DNA of 64,000 nt from Flavobacteriales bacterium. Lineage in GTDB: Bacteria > Bacteroidota > Bacteroidia > Flavobacteriales > CAJXXR01. This document shows, piece by piece, positions 9,731 to 17,984 of this stretch. The DNA is taken from assembly GCA_025210805.1 (NCBI GenBank), contig JAOAQX010000018.1:1-64000 (forward strand), written 5' to 3'. Made by a program: the position numbers and the translations under genes. How positions within the stretch are numbered: the first letter of the stretch is position 1; the number at the start of each line of letters is the position of its first letter. A model generated the notes under the pieces. The model made no database searches. It was given only the letters and a program-made list of their open reading frames with translations, and was not told the DNA's origin.

Positions 9731-10966
9731 TTAAGGGCAAACGACACCACTATTGTAAGCATTGGTGGTATCAATGAGTGAAATATTTACTGCAGATTGA
9801 AGATCGGAAGTTTCAATAGTATTAGAAAACCCATTACTTCCCACATCAGTATTTGAATAGTTAAAGTTTATTGTAGCATCTGTTGTAGATCCTGATTCTC
9901 GAGCATCTGAACATCCATCGTTATCGGAATCTAGATCAAAACGATTCGGTACGCCATCACCATCGGGGTCAAGATCTGTAAGAAGATCTCTAGAAACTGG
10001 GAAATTAATTACATCAATTTTATTATAACTAGTAAACTCCAATCTATATCGTGTAACAGATTCTCCAATGACGTCAATTCGAATATCTGGACCCGTATTT
10101 GGGTCTAAAGGATCTGGCATAGGTGTCATCACAATTTTAAATAAACCAGCTCCTGCATCTGTCACAGAAATACTTCCTAAATTATTCGTGATTGCTGCTT
10201 GAATTTTATTAATATCGGTTACTATTCCTTGTGATGTTTCTATATTTAAATCTGCCTCAAGATCTCCATCTACATCCAATAAAATTAACGGATTTGCTGA
10301 TACAGTTGATAAGTTATCAGAGCTTTCTCCTGGGCTAGGAATATTAATATCCACAACTCCATGTCCCGTTTGTGAGGTATTACTATTGGTTGCAGCACCA
10401 TAATTGAACATTTTTATTCGCGCTACATTTCCACTATTAGCTTCAAAACCTCTTACAAGCGAGTAACTGATACTCCCAGTAACCCCTGATGGTGTTGTGT
10501 TATAAGCTAAACCAGTTAAAACTCCTGAATCTGGGTTGTTATCATTCCATCCATCACTATAATCTCCATTTGGATTTATTAAATTCTCTTTTACCGCAGA
10601 AACTTCTAAGATATCTAATATTCCATCATTGTCATCATCAATATCTAGAGAATCAGGAATACCGTCATCATCAAAATCAGTATCTGAACATGAAGGTATA
10701 TTTGTCCATGAGTTGTTAGAATATATTGACATTGCACCATTCCCGCAAGAATTTACGGAATAAACCATTAATCCTTCGGCTGGGTTTTGAATATTATGTT
10801 TTTGTAATGTAGTCATCCTTGGAACCAAAAAGCCTTTCGTGGTACTTTTTAGTTCTAACTGTGCAGACTGATGCAAAATTGTTGTACCTATCCCCACTTG
10901 TGAATATGAGTACAAGCAATATAAGAGTGTAATTATTATGGATAATATTACTTTTTGAGACTTCAA
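9731..10966 (-). CDS. Secreted protein with GIGT head and thrombospondin type 3-like calcium repeats
   Basis: A 411-residue protein starting at a TTG (10966-10964). No in-frame ATG precedes it, and the signal peptide (ending LYSYS) and the -7 box 27 nt upstream support this start. The head (QVGIGTTILHQSAQLEL, KGFLVPRM, NPAEGLMVY) is homologous to that of the protein at 5644-7299. It is followed by aspartate-rich repeats (DTDFDDDGIPDSLDIDDDNDG; later DLDPDGDGVPNRFDLDSDNDG), which bind calcium in thrombospondin type 3 and adhesin proteins. The end GVVCP is abrupt, without a sorting domain, so the gene may be a shortened version of a longer adhesin. Confidence 0.75.
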   Translation of the reverse strand: MKSQKVILSIIITLLYCLYSYSQVGIGTTILHQSAQLELKSTTKGFLVPRMTTLQKHNIQNPAEGLMVYSVNSCGNGAMSIYSNNSWTNIPSCSDTDFDDDGIPDSLDIDDDNDGILDILEVSAVKENLINPNGDYSDGWNDNNPDSGVLTGLAYNTTPSGVTGSISYSLVRGFEANSGNVARIKMFNYGAATNSNTSQTGHGVVDINIPSPGESSDNLSTVSANPLILLDVDGDLEADLNIETSQGIVTDINKIQAAITNNLGSISVTDAGAGLFKIVMTPMPDPLDPNTGPDIRIDVIGESVTRYRLEFTSYNKIDVINFPVSRDLLTDLDPDGDGVPNRFDLDSDNDGCSDARESGSTTDATINFNYSNTDVGSNGFSNTIETSDLQSAVNISLIDTTNAYNSGVVCP

Positions 10967-10992
10967 GGCTACTATATTTCTGGTTGTTTCAC

Positions 10993-11000
10993 CAAATATA
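10993..11000 (-). promoter_or_regulatory. -7 box TATATTTG of the calcium-repeat protein gene
   Basis: TAnnTTTG on the minus strand, 27 nt before the TTG start codon at 10966, implying a leader of about 20 nt. No -33 TTTG is visible at the usual spacing. Confidence 0.5.
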
Positions 11001-11138
11001 GGTGCTAAGCGTATTTAGAATAGGTTTGTATTTTTTTTTTATGAAGTATTTGGATGTTTACGTGAAGTTTGAAACTAATTTAGCATTTTGAGAAAATACA
11101 TCACAAACAGTGTATTTATAGTGTAAAATTACTTATAG

Positions 11139-11207
11139 ACCTACTATACCGTTGCATACTAAAACTCAATAATGAATGATATCTATAAGTGAGTAAATTT
11201 CGTAGGT
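11139..11207. repeat. Dispersed intergenic element, copy B
   Basis: Contains ATACCGTTGCATACTAAAAC, TCAATAATGAATG and AAGTGAGTAAAT, in the same order as copy A at 9589-9654, with short outer arms ACCTAC (11139-11144) and GTAGGT (11202-11207). Confidence 0.55.
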
Positions 11208-11453
11208 AATCAGTCTTATTATCACTTGTCATACCAATATCTAGCAGTCGGTTAACTCTATAAAGACTATCACTCACCAACACTCATCTATCTCATTGAT
11301 AGCCACTTCAAGAATAATGTATATTCTTTTAACGAATAAACAAAAGCACCTCAGGAGCGGATATTCCACCTTGATCAACTGGTAGTCCTCCCCATATAAA
11401 ACAAGAAACTCTGTGGGAGATAAGTCGTCATTTCATCATTGAAAAGCAAACGT

Positions 11454-11513
11454 AAAATCATCGCCCAACAAATTCTTTCACCTCCACAATTTCTGCTAAA
11501 GACAGGGACCAAA
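11454..11513 (-). repeat. Parent copy of the 60-bp direct repeat
   Basis: Identical to 2193-2252 and in the same orientation. It spans the stop codon and last 18 codons of the DUF3841 gene plus 4 bp beyond the stop. Together the two copies delimit 2253-11453. Confidence 0.9.
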
Positions 11514-12078
11514 AAGTGGCTTGAATACTCTTTTTTTCAAAAGGTCTGGTGGCATATTCATTATCGAAATCCATATCGAATATTCTTTCCCATGTTTTTT
11601 CCACAGCTGTTTTCAGTTCTTTGGGGTAAGTCTTCATATCCCAGAGTACATACTCAAATTTTTTAGCAAACTCTTCAAAAGCATTATCCTCTTCTTCCGA
11701 TCCTGCAATATTTCCATTATTTAGTGGTATATGCCAAAGCTCAAAATCTGATAATAATACCTCTTCCCTATTTTTTAAGAAACCAACCCTAATCCCCTTT
11801 TTTCCTTTTTCAACAAGACCTGTATGACGAAGGTCTGGTTTGGTTTTCTTTGCATTGTCATAATGATACCATGCCCAAATAGGAACGGCTCCCTCCTTTT
11901 TGGGAGCCCCAACTCTTTGGACCATCTGATTTCGCATCCAAGTATAGGGTTCATCAAATTCAAACATATTATACCCTTCTGCTTGAGAATCCCCATAGAT
12001 TATTCCTTCTTTTAATAGCTTTTCATACCATTCTAAGGGTTGGATGGTGTACAATAATAATTTTTCGGGTATTTTCAT
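11458..12078 (-). CDS. DUF3841 family protein
   Basis: A 206-residue soluble protein matching the DUF3841 family: LLYTIQPLEWYEKLLKEG at the N-terminus, then YTWMRNQMVQRVG, PIWAWYHYD and KPDLRH, and EYVLWDMKTYPKEL. The molecular function is unknown; the shape of the N-terminal half (ligand-like WxW and H/R residues) resembles small-molecule-transfer folds only loosely. It is the last gene of the 15.8-11.4 kb defence-like cluster but separated from the PLD gene by 163 bp. The last 57 coding bases plus flank are duplicated exactly at 2193-2252. Confidence 0.8.
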   Translation of the reverse strand: MKIPEKLLLYTIQPLEWYEKLLKEGIIYGDSQAEGYNMFEFDEPYTWMRNQMVQRVGAPKKEGAVPIWAWYHYDNAKKTKPDLRHTGLVEKGKKGIRVGFLKNREEVLLSDFELWHIPLNNGNIAGSEEEDNAFEEFAKKFEYVLWDMKTYPKELKTAVEKTWERIFDMDFDNEYATRPFEKKSIQATFWSLSLAEIVEVKEFVGR

Positions 12079-12241
12079 TTTATAAGAAGTTCTAAATGGA
12101 TTGACTCAACCCAAAGAAAGAACTTTAATTCTAGCAAGTTGTTCTGTTATTTGAAAATTCCTTTAAATGAAACTGACTGTTCAATTGATGTAATGAATCA
12201 CAGCTATGATAAATGTCATTGTATCTCGTAAAAAAAAGAAC

Positions 12242-13117
12242 TCAAAAGCTATTTTTTAAAATGGGGTTTCTCATTGTTGTTTTTCCATAAGAAGGCTCAC
12301 CTGTTTCATGACAATAGCTTTCTGGATAATCATAATTCTCAAATTGATTCCAAATTTGCCACGCACCATAACTCATTGGATGATTAGGATTAAAATCAAT
12401 CTTCTCTCCTGTCCTTATACAATATCCTTTATGCTTTTTGATTTTCATCTTTTGATTCCTATTTTCCTTTCGATGAGGTTTATCAGTATATATTTCTTCA
12501 AATGATGATTCCTTATTTAAATCCAAAGCATTCAAATGAACCTTTTCATAACTATCAAAAAAACCAAAAAATAATTTGGAATTATCATAAACCACTTTTG
12601 AATCTTGGTATTCCTTTCTAAATCCAAGCATTTTCGAGGAATATATAGGAACCTTAACATACACTAATTCTGCTTTGTTATTTAAAATATCATTGGTGAA
12701 TACTTCATTATCGAAATACAATTTATTTGTTCCAATAATCGATTTCGAAAAATGAACACCATACTCTATATTGTTTATCATCGAATAATCATACAGGTTC
12801 AATGAAGTTATTATTCCTTCAGATTCATTGTAATAACACTTTGCATGTAGATCCTCATGATAAGCAATCACTACATTTTTAAATTCAGTAAAAAATTCAA
12901 AATCTTTGCGATGAAATGACCTTGACTTATTAGACGCATTTTTCCCAAATAGCAGTAGTATTCTTATATCATGTCTTGTCTTTATTTTTTCAAAAACTTC
13001 TTTTATATAATCATCCAATTTTATAAACGGTGAGACTATAACTATTTCCTTTTTTGCATTCCAAATAATATCTGTCAGCTTCTCTTCTAACGCCTTTCCT
13101 GATAAAAATTCACTCAT
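12242..13117 (-). CDS. Phospholipase D-like nuclease domain protein
   Basis: The start at 13117 (MSEFLSGKALEEKLTDIIWNA) is chosen over an upstream in-frame ATG at 13210 because residues before it are hydrophobic junk unlike the family. Residues 15-150 form one PLD-like domain: KEIVIVSPFIKLDDYI, then the HxK motif LHAKCYYN and the following SLNLYDYS. Only one HKD half is present, so it would act as a dimer. The C-terminus (GYCIRTGEKIDFNP, YCHETGEPS) is the treble-clef-like tail seen in related proteins, with several cysteines replaced. It follows the helicase gene and probably supplies a nuclease or nucleic-acid-binding activity to that system (inference). Confidence 0.78.
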   Translation of the reverse strand: MSEFLSGKALEEKLTDIIWNAKKEIVIVSPFIKLDDYIKEVFEKIKTRHDIRILLLFGKNASNKSRSFHRKDFEFFTEFKNVVIAYHEDLHAKCYYNESEGIITSLNLYDYSMINNIEYGVHFSKSIIGTNKLYFDNEVFTNDILNNKAELVYVKVPIYSSKMLGFRKEYQDSKVVYDNSKLFFGFFDSYEKVHLNALDLNKESSFEEIYTDKPHRKENRNQKMKIKKHKGYCIRTGEKIDFNPNHPMSYGAWQIWNQFENYDYPESYCHETGEPSYGKTTMRNPILKNSF

Positions 13118-13249
13118 CTTTTTTAGTTTTTTGACAGACAATACCGTCAAATATTTTTTATATAAATAATTCGTTTCAAAACAGAGATAAACACCCTTCT
13201 CTAAAGTCAAATATTTACCATCTTCGCTTTTACCTACTTTCAGTGCAAA

Positions 13250-15436
13250 CTATTCTACAACCCTCAAAAACTGTCCAATAACCTTTAAATTCATTAAGGC
13301 ATCTTCCTCTAAAACAATATCCTGGTAAGTCTCATCAAATGATCTTGGCTTTAACTTAATAGACTCATGCTTCCATCCATCTATACTAACTTCCTTTTTA
13401 CTATAGTACTCCTTGATGGTATAACAAGATCCAAAATCCTGATCATGCAGGTCTGTTTTTTCTACCAAAACAATTTGCCCATTTCTAGAACCACCAGAAT
13501 ATTTTTCGAAAATACAGTATGAGCCATTGGGGATAATTTTATTCATTGATTCACCGATCACCTGACATATAAACATATTTTCATTAATTCTGTTTTGAGG
13601 TTTAATTTTCATCCAAGAAATATCTCTTGGATCTTGAAAATACCCAAAATCACCCGCAGAAACTTTTAAATCAAAAACGGGTAGTGCATTCTCATACGGT
13701 ACTATTTCTTCGTAATTATCAAGTTTCAAGGGTTCTTTTTTGTTTTCATATTGATGGATGTATTTTGCGAAATACTCTCGGAGTTCGGGATTGCAGACAT
13801 ACACATAAGTACCCTGAATACCACGTAACATAATTGTTTTATAGATATTTAAAATATAAGACTTTAACTCTTCTGGGTTCTTAATTGTTTGCTTCCCATT
13901 TCTATCATGATATTGGGTTTCGTCTATCTTTATTTTCTGCTCTATAGGATCATAAATGATTTCATTACCAAAAATAATGGCGGCAAAATTCAAATCATAT
14001 CCTTGTGTAGTATGAATACATCCTACTTCATTGAAAGAATTGCTGGAATTGATCCAGTCATTTGCCACACTATTCCATTGGAAATTGGTATTTTCTATTT
14101 GAATATCAAATAAACTTTTATCTTTTTTTGAAATCCATTTCCAAGAATAACCTGCAATCATTCTTGATAAACCCTGTTCTTTTTCTCTTTCTTGTATTTG
14201 AAATCTAAAATCCTCAATGGAGTTAAAAAGTACCAAATCATATTTGTTTGAAGAATATTTCTCAGTATTTTCTCCTCTTTCATAAAGCAAATTGTCTAGA
14301 AACTGTACATAATCGTTTCCTCCTTTTGCTCTAAACTGAGATTTTAGTCTAAGTACTGAGGTGGTTTCTTGCTTTTTGATACGTTCAAAATGTGCTTGAG
14401 GTATATCCGATGGCTTTATAGACTGATCACTATCATAGAAAAAAATTGATTTTTCTGATTGCTTAAGTATCCAATCCAATTCATTATGCTTCATTTTATC
14501 AAATCCCAATGCAAGGCTTGCTTTATCAAATGAGCCATAATAGGCTCCCAAATTTACTCTTTGTCTAAGTCTGTGTGCCTCATCAACTAATAGAATATCG
14601 TATTTAGACTTACTGACCTCCGCAGGACCAATTACCATTTTTGTATTTAGTCCAGTGATATTTTTAAATACTTTTTTCAGGGTTTTTCTAAATGAAGCCA
14701 TTGGAACTACCAAAGCCATTTTTAGATTTGGATAGGTATTTTTGAGTTGCTTTACCAAACTAGAAATTTCAGGTTCGTGTTTCCCTAGTTCATCGTAATT
14801 AAAATCCTGAAGATCGTCGGAAAGAAGTTTGAATAAGAAAATTGCCAAAATAGTTTTTCCTGTTCCTGCTCCACCTTGTGCAATAATACTCCCACTGTCT
14901 TTATTTAAAAGGTTTTCTAAAATCCTTTTCAGTCCCTCATATTGCTCATTGCTCAGGGTTTTATAAGGAGAGTATTTAAACAAATCTGAGTTATCTAAAT
15001 GCTCTATTGAATGCTTTGTAATCCCCAGTCTTCTAAGCTGATCCCATACCTGTGTGAATATAACCCGATAAACCTCTTCTTTTTGGTAATAATTATGCCC
15101 CGATAATCCAATATTGCTATTTAGGAGCTTAAAAACCTTATCAGCAGACATATATTTTATCAAGCTAGATTCTATATCCAGCGTAGCTGATTTGTTAAAC
15201 CGATCGCAAGTGATCATTAAAACGGATGTCAGTCTACTTTTTTTATCATTTTTCAAATGAGCTTGCATCCGATTATAAGCATCGGCTGTTTCTCCAATAT
15301 AAGCAATATTTGTTCTTCCATCGCTAATAATATACACGAGTGGCCAAAAGTTGTTGATAAAAAAATTTGCTTCTAAGGATAGATCTAATTGTTCATTAAA
15401 ATCAAACTGATTTACCTGAATTGAATATTCTCCCAT
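13250..15436 (-). CDS. GIY-YIG / DUF2075 helicase / S24 peptidase-like fusion
   Basis: A 728-residue three-part protein. Residues 33-100 are a GIY-YIG-like nuclease domain (LVYIISDG, AYIGETADAYNRMQAH). Residues 160-590 are a DUF2075 (Schlafen group 3-type) superfamily 1 helicase with Walker A GGAGTGKT (188-195), Walker B LLVDEAHR (D285/E286) and RGIQGTYVYV near 550. The C-terminus resembles a LexA/UmuD S24 peptidase: VIGESMNKIIPNG with Ser630, and YTIKEY with Lys675, an intact-looking Ser-Lys pair. It abuts the MazG-like gene without a gap (TAG then ATG). DUF2075/GIY-YIG proteins are found in defence islands; the S24 fusion suggests damage-responsive autoproteolysis (inference). Confidence 0.85.
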   Translation of the reverse strand: MGEYSIQVNQFDFNEQLDLSLEANFFINNFWPLVYIISDGRTNIAYIGETADAYNRMQAHLKNDKKSRLTSVLMITCDRFNKSATLDIESSLIKYMSADKVFKLLNSNIGLSGHNYYQKEEVYRVIFTQVWDQLRRLGITKHSIEHLDNSDLFKYSPYKTLSNEQYEGLKRILENLLNKDSGSIIAQGGAGTGKTILAIFLFKLLSDDLQDFNYDELGKHEPEISSLVKQLKNTYPNLKMALVVPMASFRKTLKKVFKNITGLNTKMVIGPAEVSKSKYDILLVDEAHRLRQRVNLGAYYGSFDKASLALGFDKMKHNELDWILKQSEKSIFFYDSDQSIKPSDIPQAHFERIKKQETTSVLRLKSQFRAKGGNDYVQFLDNLLYERGENTEKYSSNKYDLVLFNSIEDFRFQIQEREKEQGLSRMIAGYSWKWISKKDKSLFDIQIENTNFQWNSVANDWINSSNSFNEVGCIHTTQGYDLNFAAIIFGNEIIYDPIEQKIKIDETQYHDRNGKQTIKNPEELKSYILNIYKTIMLRGIQGTYVYVCNPELREYFAKYIHQYENKKEPLKLDNYEEIVPYENALPVFDLKVSAGDFGYFQDPRDISWMKIKPQNRINENMFICQVIGESMNKIIPNGSYCIFEKYSGGSRNGQIVLVEKTDLHDQDFGSCYTIKEYYSKKEVSIDGWKHESIKLKPRSFDETYQDIVLEEDALMNLKVIGQFLRVVE

Positions 15437-15766
15437 CTACAGCTCATCATATTTTTTTGCATTCCCCTTTGACTTTTCAACAGGGTACTTTTGTGCGTTT
15501 TTTTCAATCTTTGAAAAAATAATTTCTTTCACATCTATCTGATATTTATCGGCAAGCAAAAATGCATAAGAAAAAACATCTGCTAATTCTTCCTCAACCT
15601 TTTCTCTTTGAACCTCATCATGAGATTTCCACAAAAATTCTTCTAGTAATTCACTGCTTTCTATATTCAAAGCAATTGCTAAGTCCTTTGGATTATGAAA
15701 CTGTTCCCAATCTCTTTCATCTCTAAATTCTTTTAAGACCTTTATTATTTGAGCGATATCGTTCAT
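15437..15766 (-). CDS. MazG-like nucleotide pyrophosphohydrolase
   Basis: A 109-residue all-alpha NTP-PPase of the short MazG/RS21-C6 type that hydrolyses (d)NTPs to monophosphates. The metal-binding signature is visible: ExxE at 36-39 (ESSE) and ExxD at 60-63 (ELAD), with the usual LKEFRDERDWEQFHNPKDLA start and KY(P/D) end. It is the first gene of an operon with the DUF2075 fusion, which starts immediately after its stop codon. Short MazG proteins paired with helicases may deplete or sanitise nucleotides during infection; that role here is inference. Confidence 0.88.
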   Translation of the reverse strand: MNDIAQIIKVLKEFRDERDWEQFHNPKDLAIALNIESSELLEEFLWKSHDEVQREKVEEELADVFSYAFLLADKYQIDVKEIIFSKIEKNAQKYPVEKSKGNAKKYDEL

Positions 15767-15801
15767 GTACTGCTTTATTTCAAGTAATTTTCATATTAAA
15801 C

Positions 15802-15809
15802 CAAATATA
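15802..15809 (-). promoter_or_regulatory. -7 box TATATTTG of the MazG/helicase operon
   Basis: TAnnTTTG on the minus strand 36 nt before the ATG at 15766, in the only gap upstream of the operon. The -33 region has no clear TTTG. Confidence 0.5.
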
Positions 15810-16266
15810 CCTCAATTCCTTTAATTGCTTTTGTTTTATTTCCAAAAAAAACACAATTATACCGCAATATCTGTGATCAATTTGTTGCTCATTACTGATG
15901 ATGAATAGATTTTCTATTTTCTGAAATTGTTGATTGCTATTAACCATTGTCCTGTCTGATGATTATCTTCCCAAAAAAAAACAAACCAGTCACTCTAAAA
16001 GATAAACACATGATTATCAATAGATACGATAAAATATTATATCGAATTCCTTAGCCTTACCAAAAAATGATTATACACCCAAATAAGGTGTGGTCTATTA
16101 AATGGGGAGTATTGAAATTCCAAATCAGATACATCATTCAAATCTTTATATCCGAACATAGAACACTACAACAATTCCAAATATTATCATTTCCCTATAC
16201 AGAAAATAAAGCAATTACATATGCAGCTTATTATCAGCAATTTAAATAAATGCACGAATACTCGAA

Positions 16267-16284
16267 GTACAAATACGGTACAAA
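16267..16284. other. Candidate attL of the 20.8-kb element
   Basis: GTACA, six bases (AATACG), then GTACAAA. The same pattern with a different six bases (GCAAAG) is found at 37048-37065, beside the integrase end. It lies 38 nt outside the last gene of the co-oriented block. Conserved arms around a variable 6-bp centre resemble the coupling sequences of CTnDOT- and Tn916-type tyrosine recombinases. The site is short, so chance cannot be excluded. Confidence 0.4.
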
Positions 16285-16322
16285 AATTAATAAAACAAAG
16301 GAATATGAAAGGAAAATTAACA

Positions 16323-17348
16323 TTAATTAGACTGTTTCAATAAATTTGGATTCCAATCAAAATTTGGTGATTTTTCAATTACAATTATAAAAGATTCAAA
16401 ACATTCCCCAAACCATTTTAAGATATCTTCTTCTTCGTTTTCTCCCTGAAAAGAAAGTACACTTTTAGAAAAAGCAAAACTAGTTCCTTTTTCATAATCT
16501 TGAGATTTAATTTTATCTTCAAAAGATCTCAAAATATGTGATTTTATTTTTACAAATTCTTTAACATTCTTATCTAAATAAATTTGACAAACAAATTCCG
16601 AATTACAGTGATTGATACCGAATAATAACTCAGACCAATGTGAATCATTTAAAATACTGCTTGAATATGCAACTTGTCTATTATTAAGATACAATTGATC
16701 CTTAATATCTTTTTCTGTCATCTTATCAAGATCAACATTCGGAAATATTTCTTTGAATTTTTCAACAATTAACTGAATATAGTATTCTTCAAATTTTAAT
16801 GTTCGTAATAAGTTTACTTGAGTGGTAGAAATATCTGTGAAAATAGATGAATCAAAAGTCATATTATGCTGTTCTAAAAAATTTATATAATCATTTACAA
16901 GTTCATATGATTGTCTAAATGGTATCAATACTTGAGCAAAATGAAACCATCTATATTGTCTAAAGTTATTCTCCTCAATAGATTTTGGGTCGTGTTTCTT
17001 TGTACAATAAATTAAATGTTTCTCAGAAAAAGGTTCCTTATTTAGTACTTGATTATAATTATCCAATTGTCCTTCTCCTTCGTTAGAGTGAATCTTTGAT
17101 TCAATAAAACAAATACATCTATTATTTTGTATCACAATATCTGGCTTACAAGCTGTATTTTCGTCTAATTTATACCATACTTGAGTTTCTACAGTGTAAT
17201 TTCCTCCACTTAAACCAATGTATTTTAAAAACTTATCGAATATATCAGGATGATATTTTAAAATAGCTACAAAAGCCTCGGTATTAAAATCTTCCAATGG
17301 TGTATTCTTGCTACTACTTTTGTAGAGGTTGTATAGTTTTTGAAACAT
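16323..17348 (-). CDS. PD-(D/E)XK nuclease superfamily protein
   Basis: A 341-residue protein. The nuclease core is in the first 120 residues: TACKPDIVIQNNRCICFIESKIHSNEGEGQLDNYNQVL gives D70, E83-x-K85 and the QxxxY motif (Q94/Y98) expected for PD-(D/E)XK enzymes of the PDDEXK_4 kind. The remaining 220 residues have no recognised domain and may bind the RT, its RNA or its cDNA. It is the last gene of the RT operon, 6 nt after the membrane protein gene. Its position suggests it is an effector or processing nuclease for the RT system (inference). Confidence 0.8.
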   Translation of the reverse strand: MFQKLYNLYKSSSKNTPLEDFNTEAFVAILKYHPDIFDKFLKYIGLSGGNYTVETQVWYKLDENTACKPDIVIQNNRCICFIESKIHSNEGEGQLDNYNQVLNKEPFSEKHLIYCTKKHDPKSIEENNFRQYRWFHFAQVLIPFRQSYELVNDYINFLEQHNMTFDSSIFTDISTTQVNLLRTLKFEEYYIQLIVEKFKEIFPNVDLDKMTEKDIKDQLYLNNRQVAYSSSILNDSHWSELLFGINHCNSEFVCQIYLDKNVKEFVKIKSHILRSFEDKIKSQDYEKGTSFAFSKSVLSFQGENEEEDILKWFGECFESFIIVIEKSPNFDWNPNLLKQSN

Positions 17349-17354
17349 AAATTA

Positions 17355-17960
17355 TTAACTCATTAAGTTATCATTATTATCCAGATTTGAATTAGTTTTC
17401 AACATCAGAGCATTTTCAGCTTTTGATATTTCATCATTAATAGCTAACATTTCATTTTCATGTTTCGTTATTTGCTGATTAATATCAACATATTTACTGA
17501 ATATCTTTAATTCTAACCAATATTTTATTTTTGAAATAAACTCTTTTACATTTGCTATTGTTCCAAAAATCATAAAAGAAACTAAAGATATTACTAATAA
17601 AGCAAGTTGATTCCAATTTAACAATTCACTAAGCTTTGTAATGTTGAATTCATAATATAAAATCACATTAAATCCTATATAAATAGCAGATAAAGAAAGC
17701 CTAACTCCGAAATATATAATGCTAAATATTCTTCGCAATTTTTTCCAAAGTCCTTCTTTTTTCTCTACTATCACTTTAAGTTTTTGATGCCTGTACTGTA
17801 AGTTTGAAACAGCATGTTTTCGCTTTAAATCTTCCTTATCTTCTAACTCACTATCTTTTGTTGTAAGATCAGCTTGCCCTAAAGTGAATATAAATAATAA
17901 AATAACCAATAATATTATTAACACCCCAATGATTATATTCTTCCAATCACTTCTCTTCAT
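17355..17960 (-). CDS. Small membrane protein in the RT operon, possibly SLATT-like
   Basis: A 201-residue protein with three hydrophobic segments (about 9-28, 81-104 and 117-138). The first may be a signal anchor, leaving a pair of helices preceded by a basic coiled-coil-like stretch (RHQKLKVIVEKKEGLWKKLRRIF) and followed by another helix and a Q/E/K-rich tail. A two-TM core between helices beside a reverse transcriptase recalls SLATT effectors, some of which are coupled to RT genes. I cannot confirm family membership by eye. It lies between the RT gene (24 nt gap) and the nuclease gene (6 nt gap). A membrane-disrupting effector role is inference. Confidence 0.6.
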   Translation of the reverse strand: MKRSDWKNIIIGVLIILLVILLFIFTLGQADLTTKDSELEDKEDLKRKHAVSNLQYRHQKLKVIVEKKEGLWKKLRRIFSIIYFGVRLSLSAIYIGFNVILYYEFNITKLSELLNWNQLALLVISLVSFMIFGTIANVKEFISKIKYWLELKIFSKYVDINQQITKHENEMLAINDEISKAENALMLKTNSNLDNNDNLMS

Positions 17961-17984
17961 ATAATATCTTTCTTATGATCTACT

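Larger units (their letters stand above)
10967..11457. other. 491-bp gene-free interval
   Basis: It contains the promoter box at 10993-11000, dispersed element copy B (11139-11207) and otherwise unassigned sequence. On the minus strand near 11300-11440 short open frames (about 30-50 codons, no ATG) have moderately coding-like composition and could be a decayed gene, but I recognise nothing. Confidence 0.4.
15767..16322. other. 556-bp interval at the left edge of the mobile element
   Basis: It contains the MazG promoter box (15802-15809) and the candidate left attachment site (16267-16284). A 60-codon plus-strand frame at 16067-16249 ends just before the site; it has no recognisable motif and no promoter and is not called. 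Confidence 0.5.

Noticed and set aside
16067-16249. 60-codon plus-strand open frame next to candidate attL
   Set aside because: No motif or promoter box. It might be a truncated chromosomal gene, but nothing in the sequence supports that.
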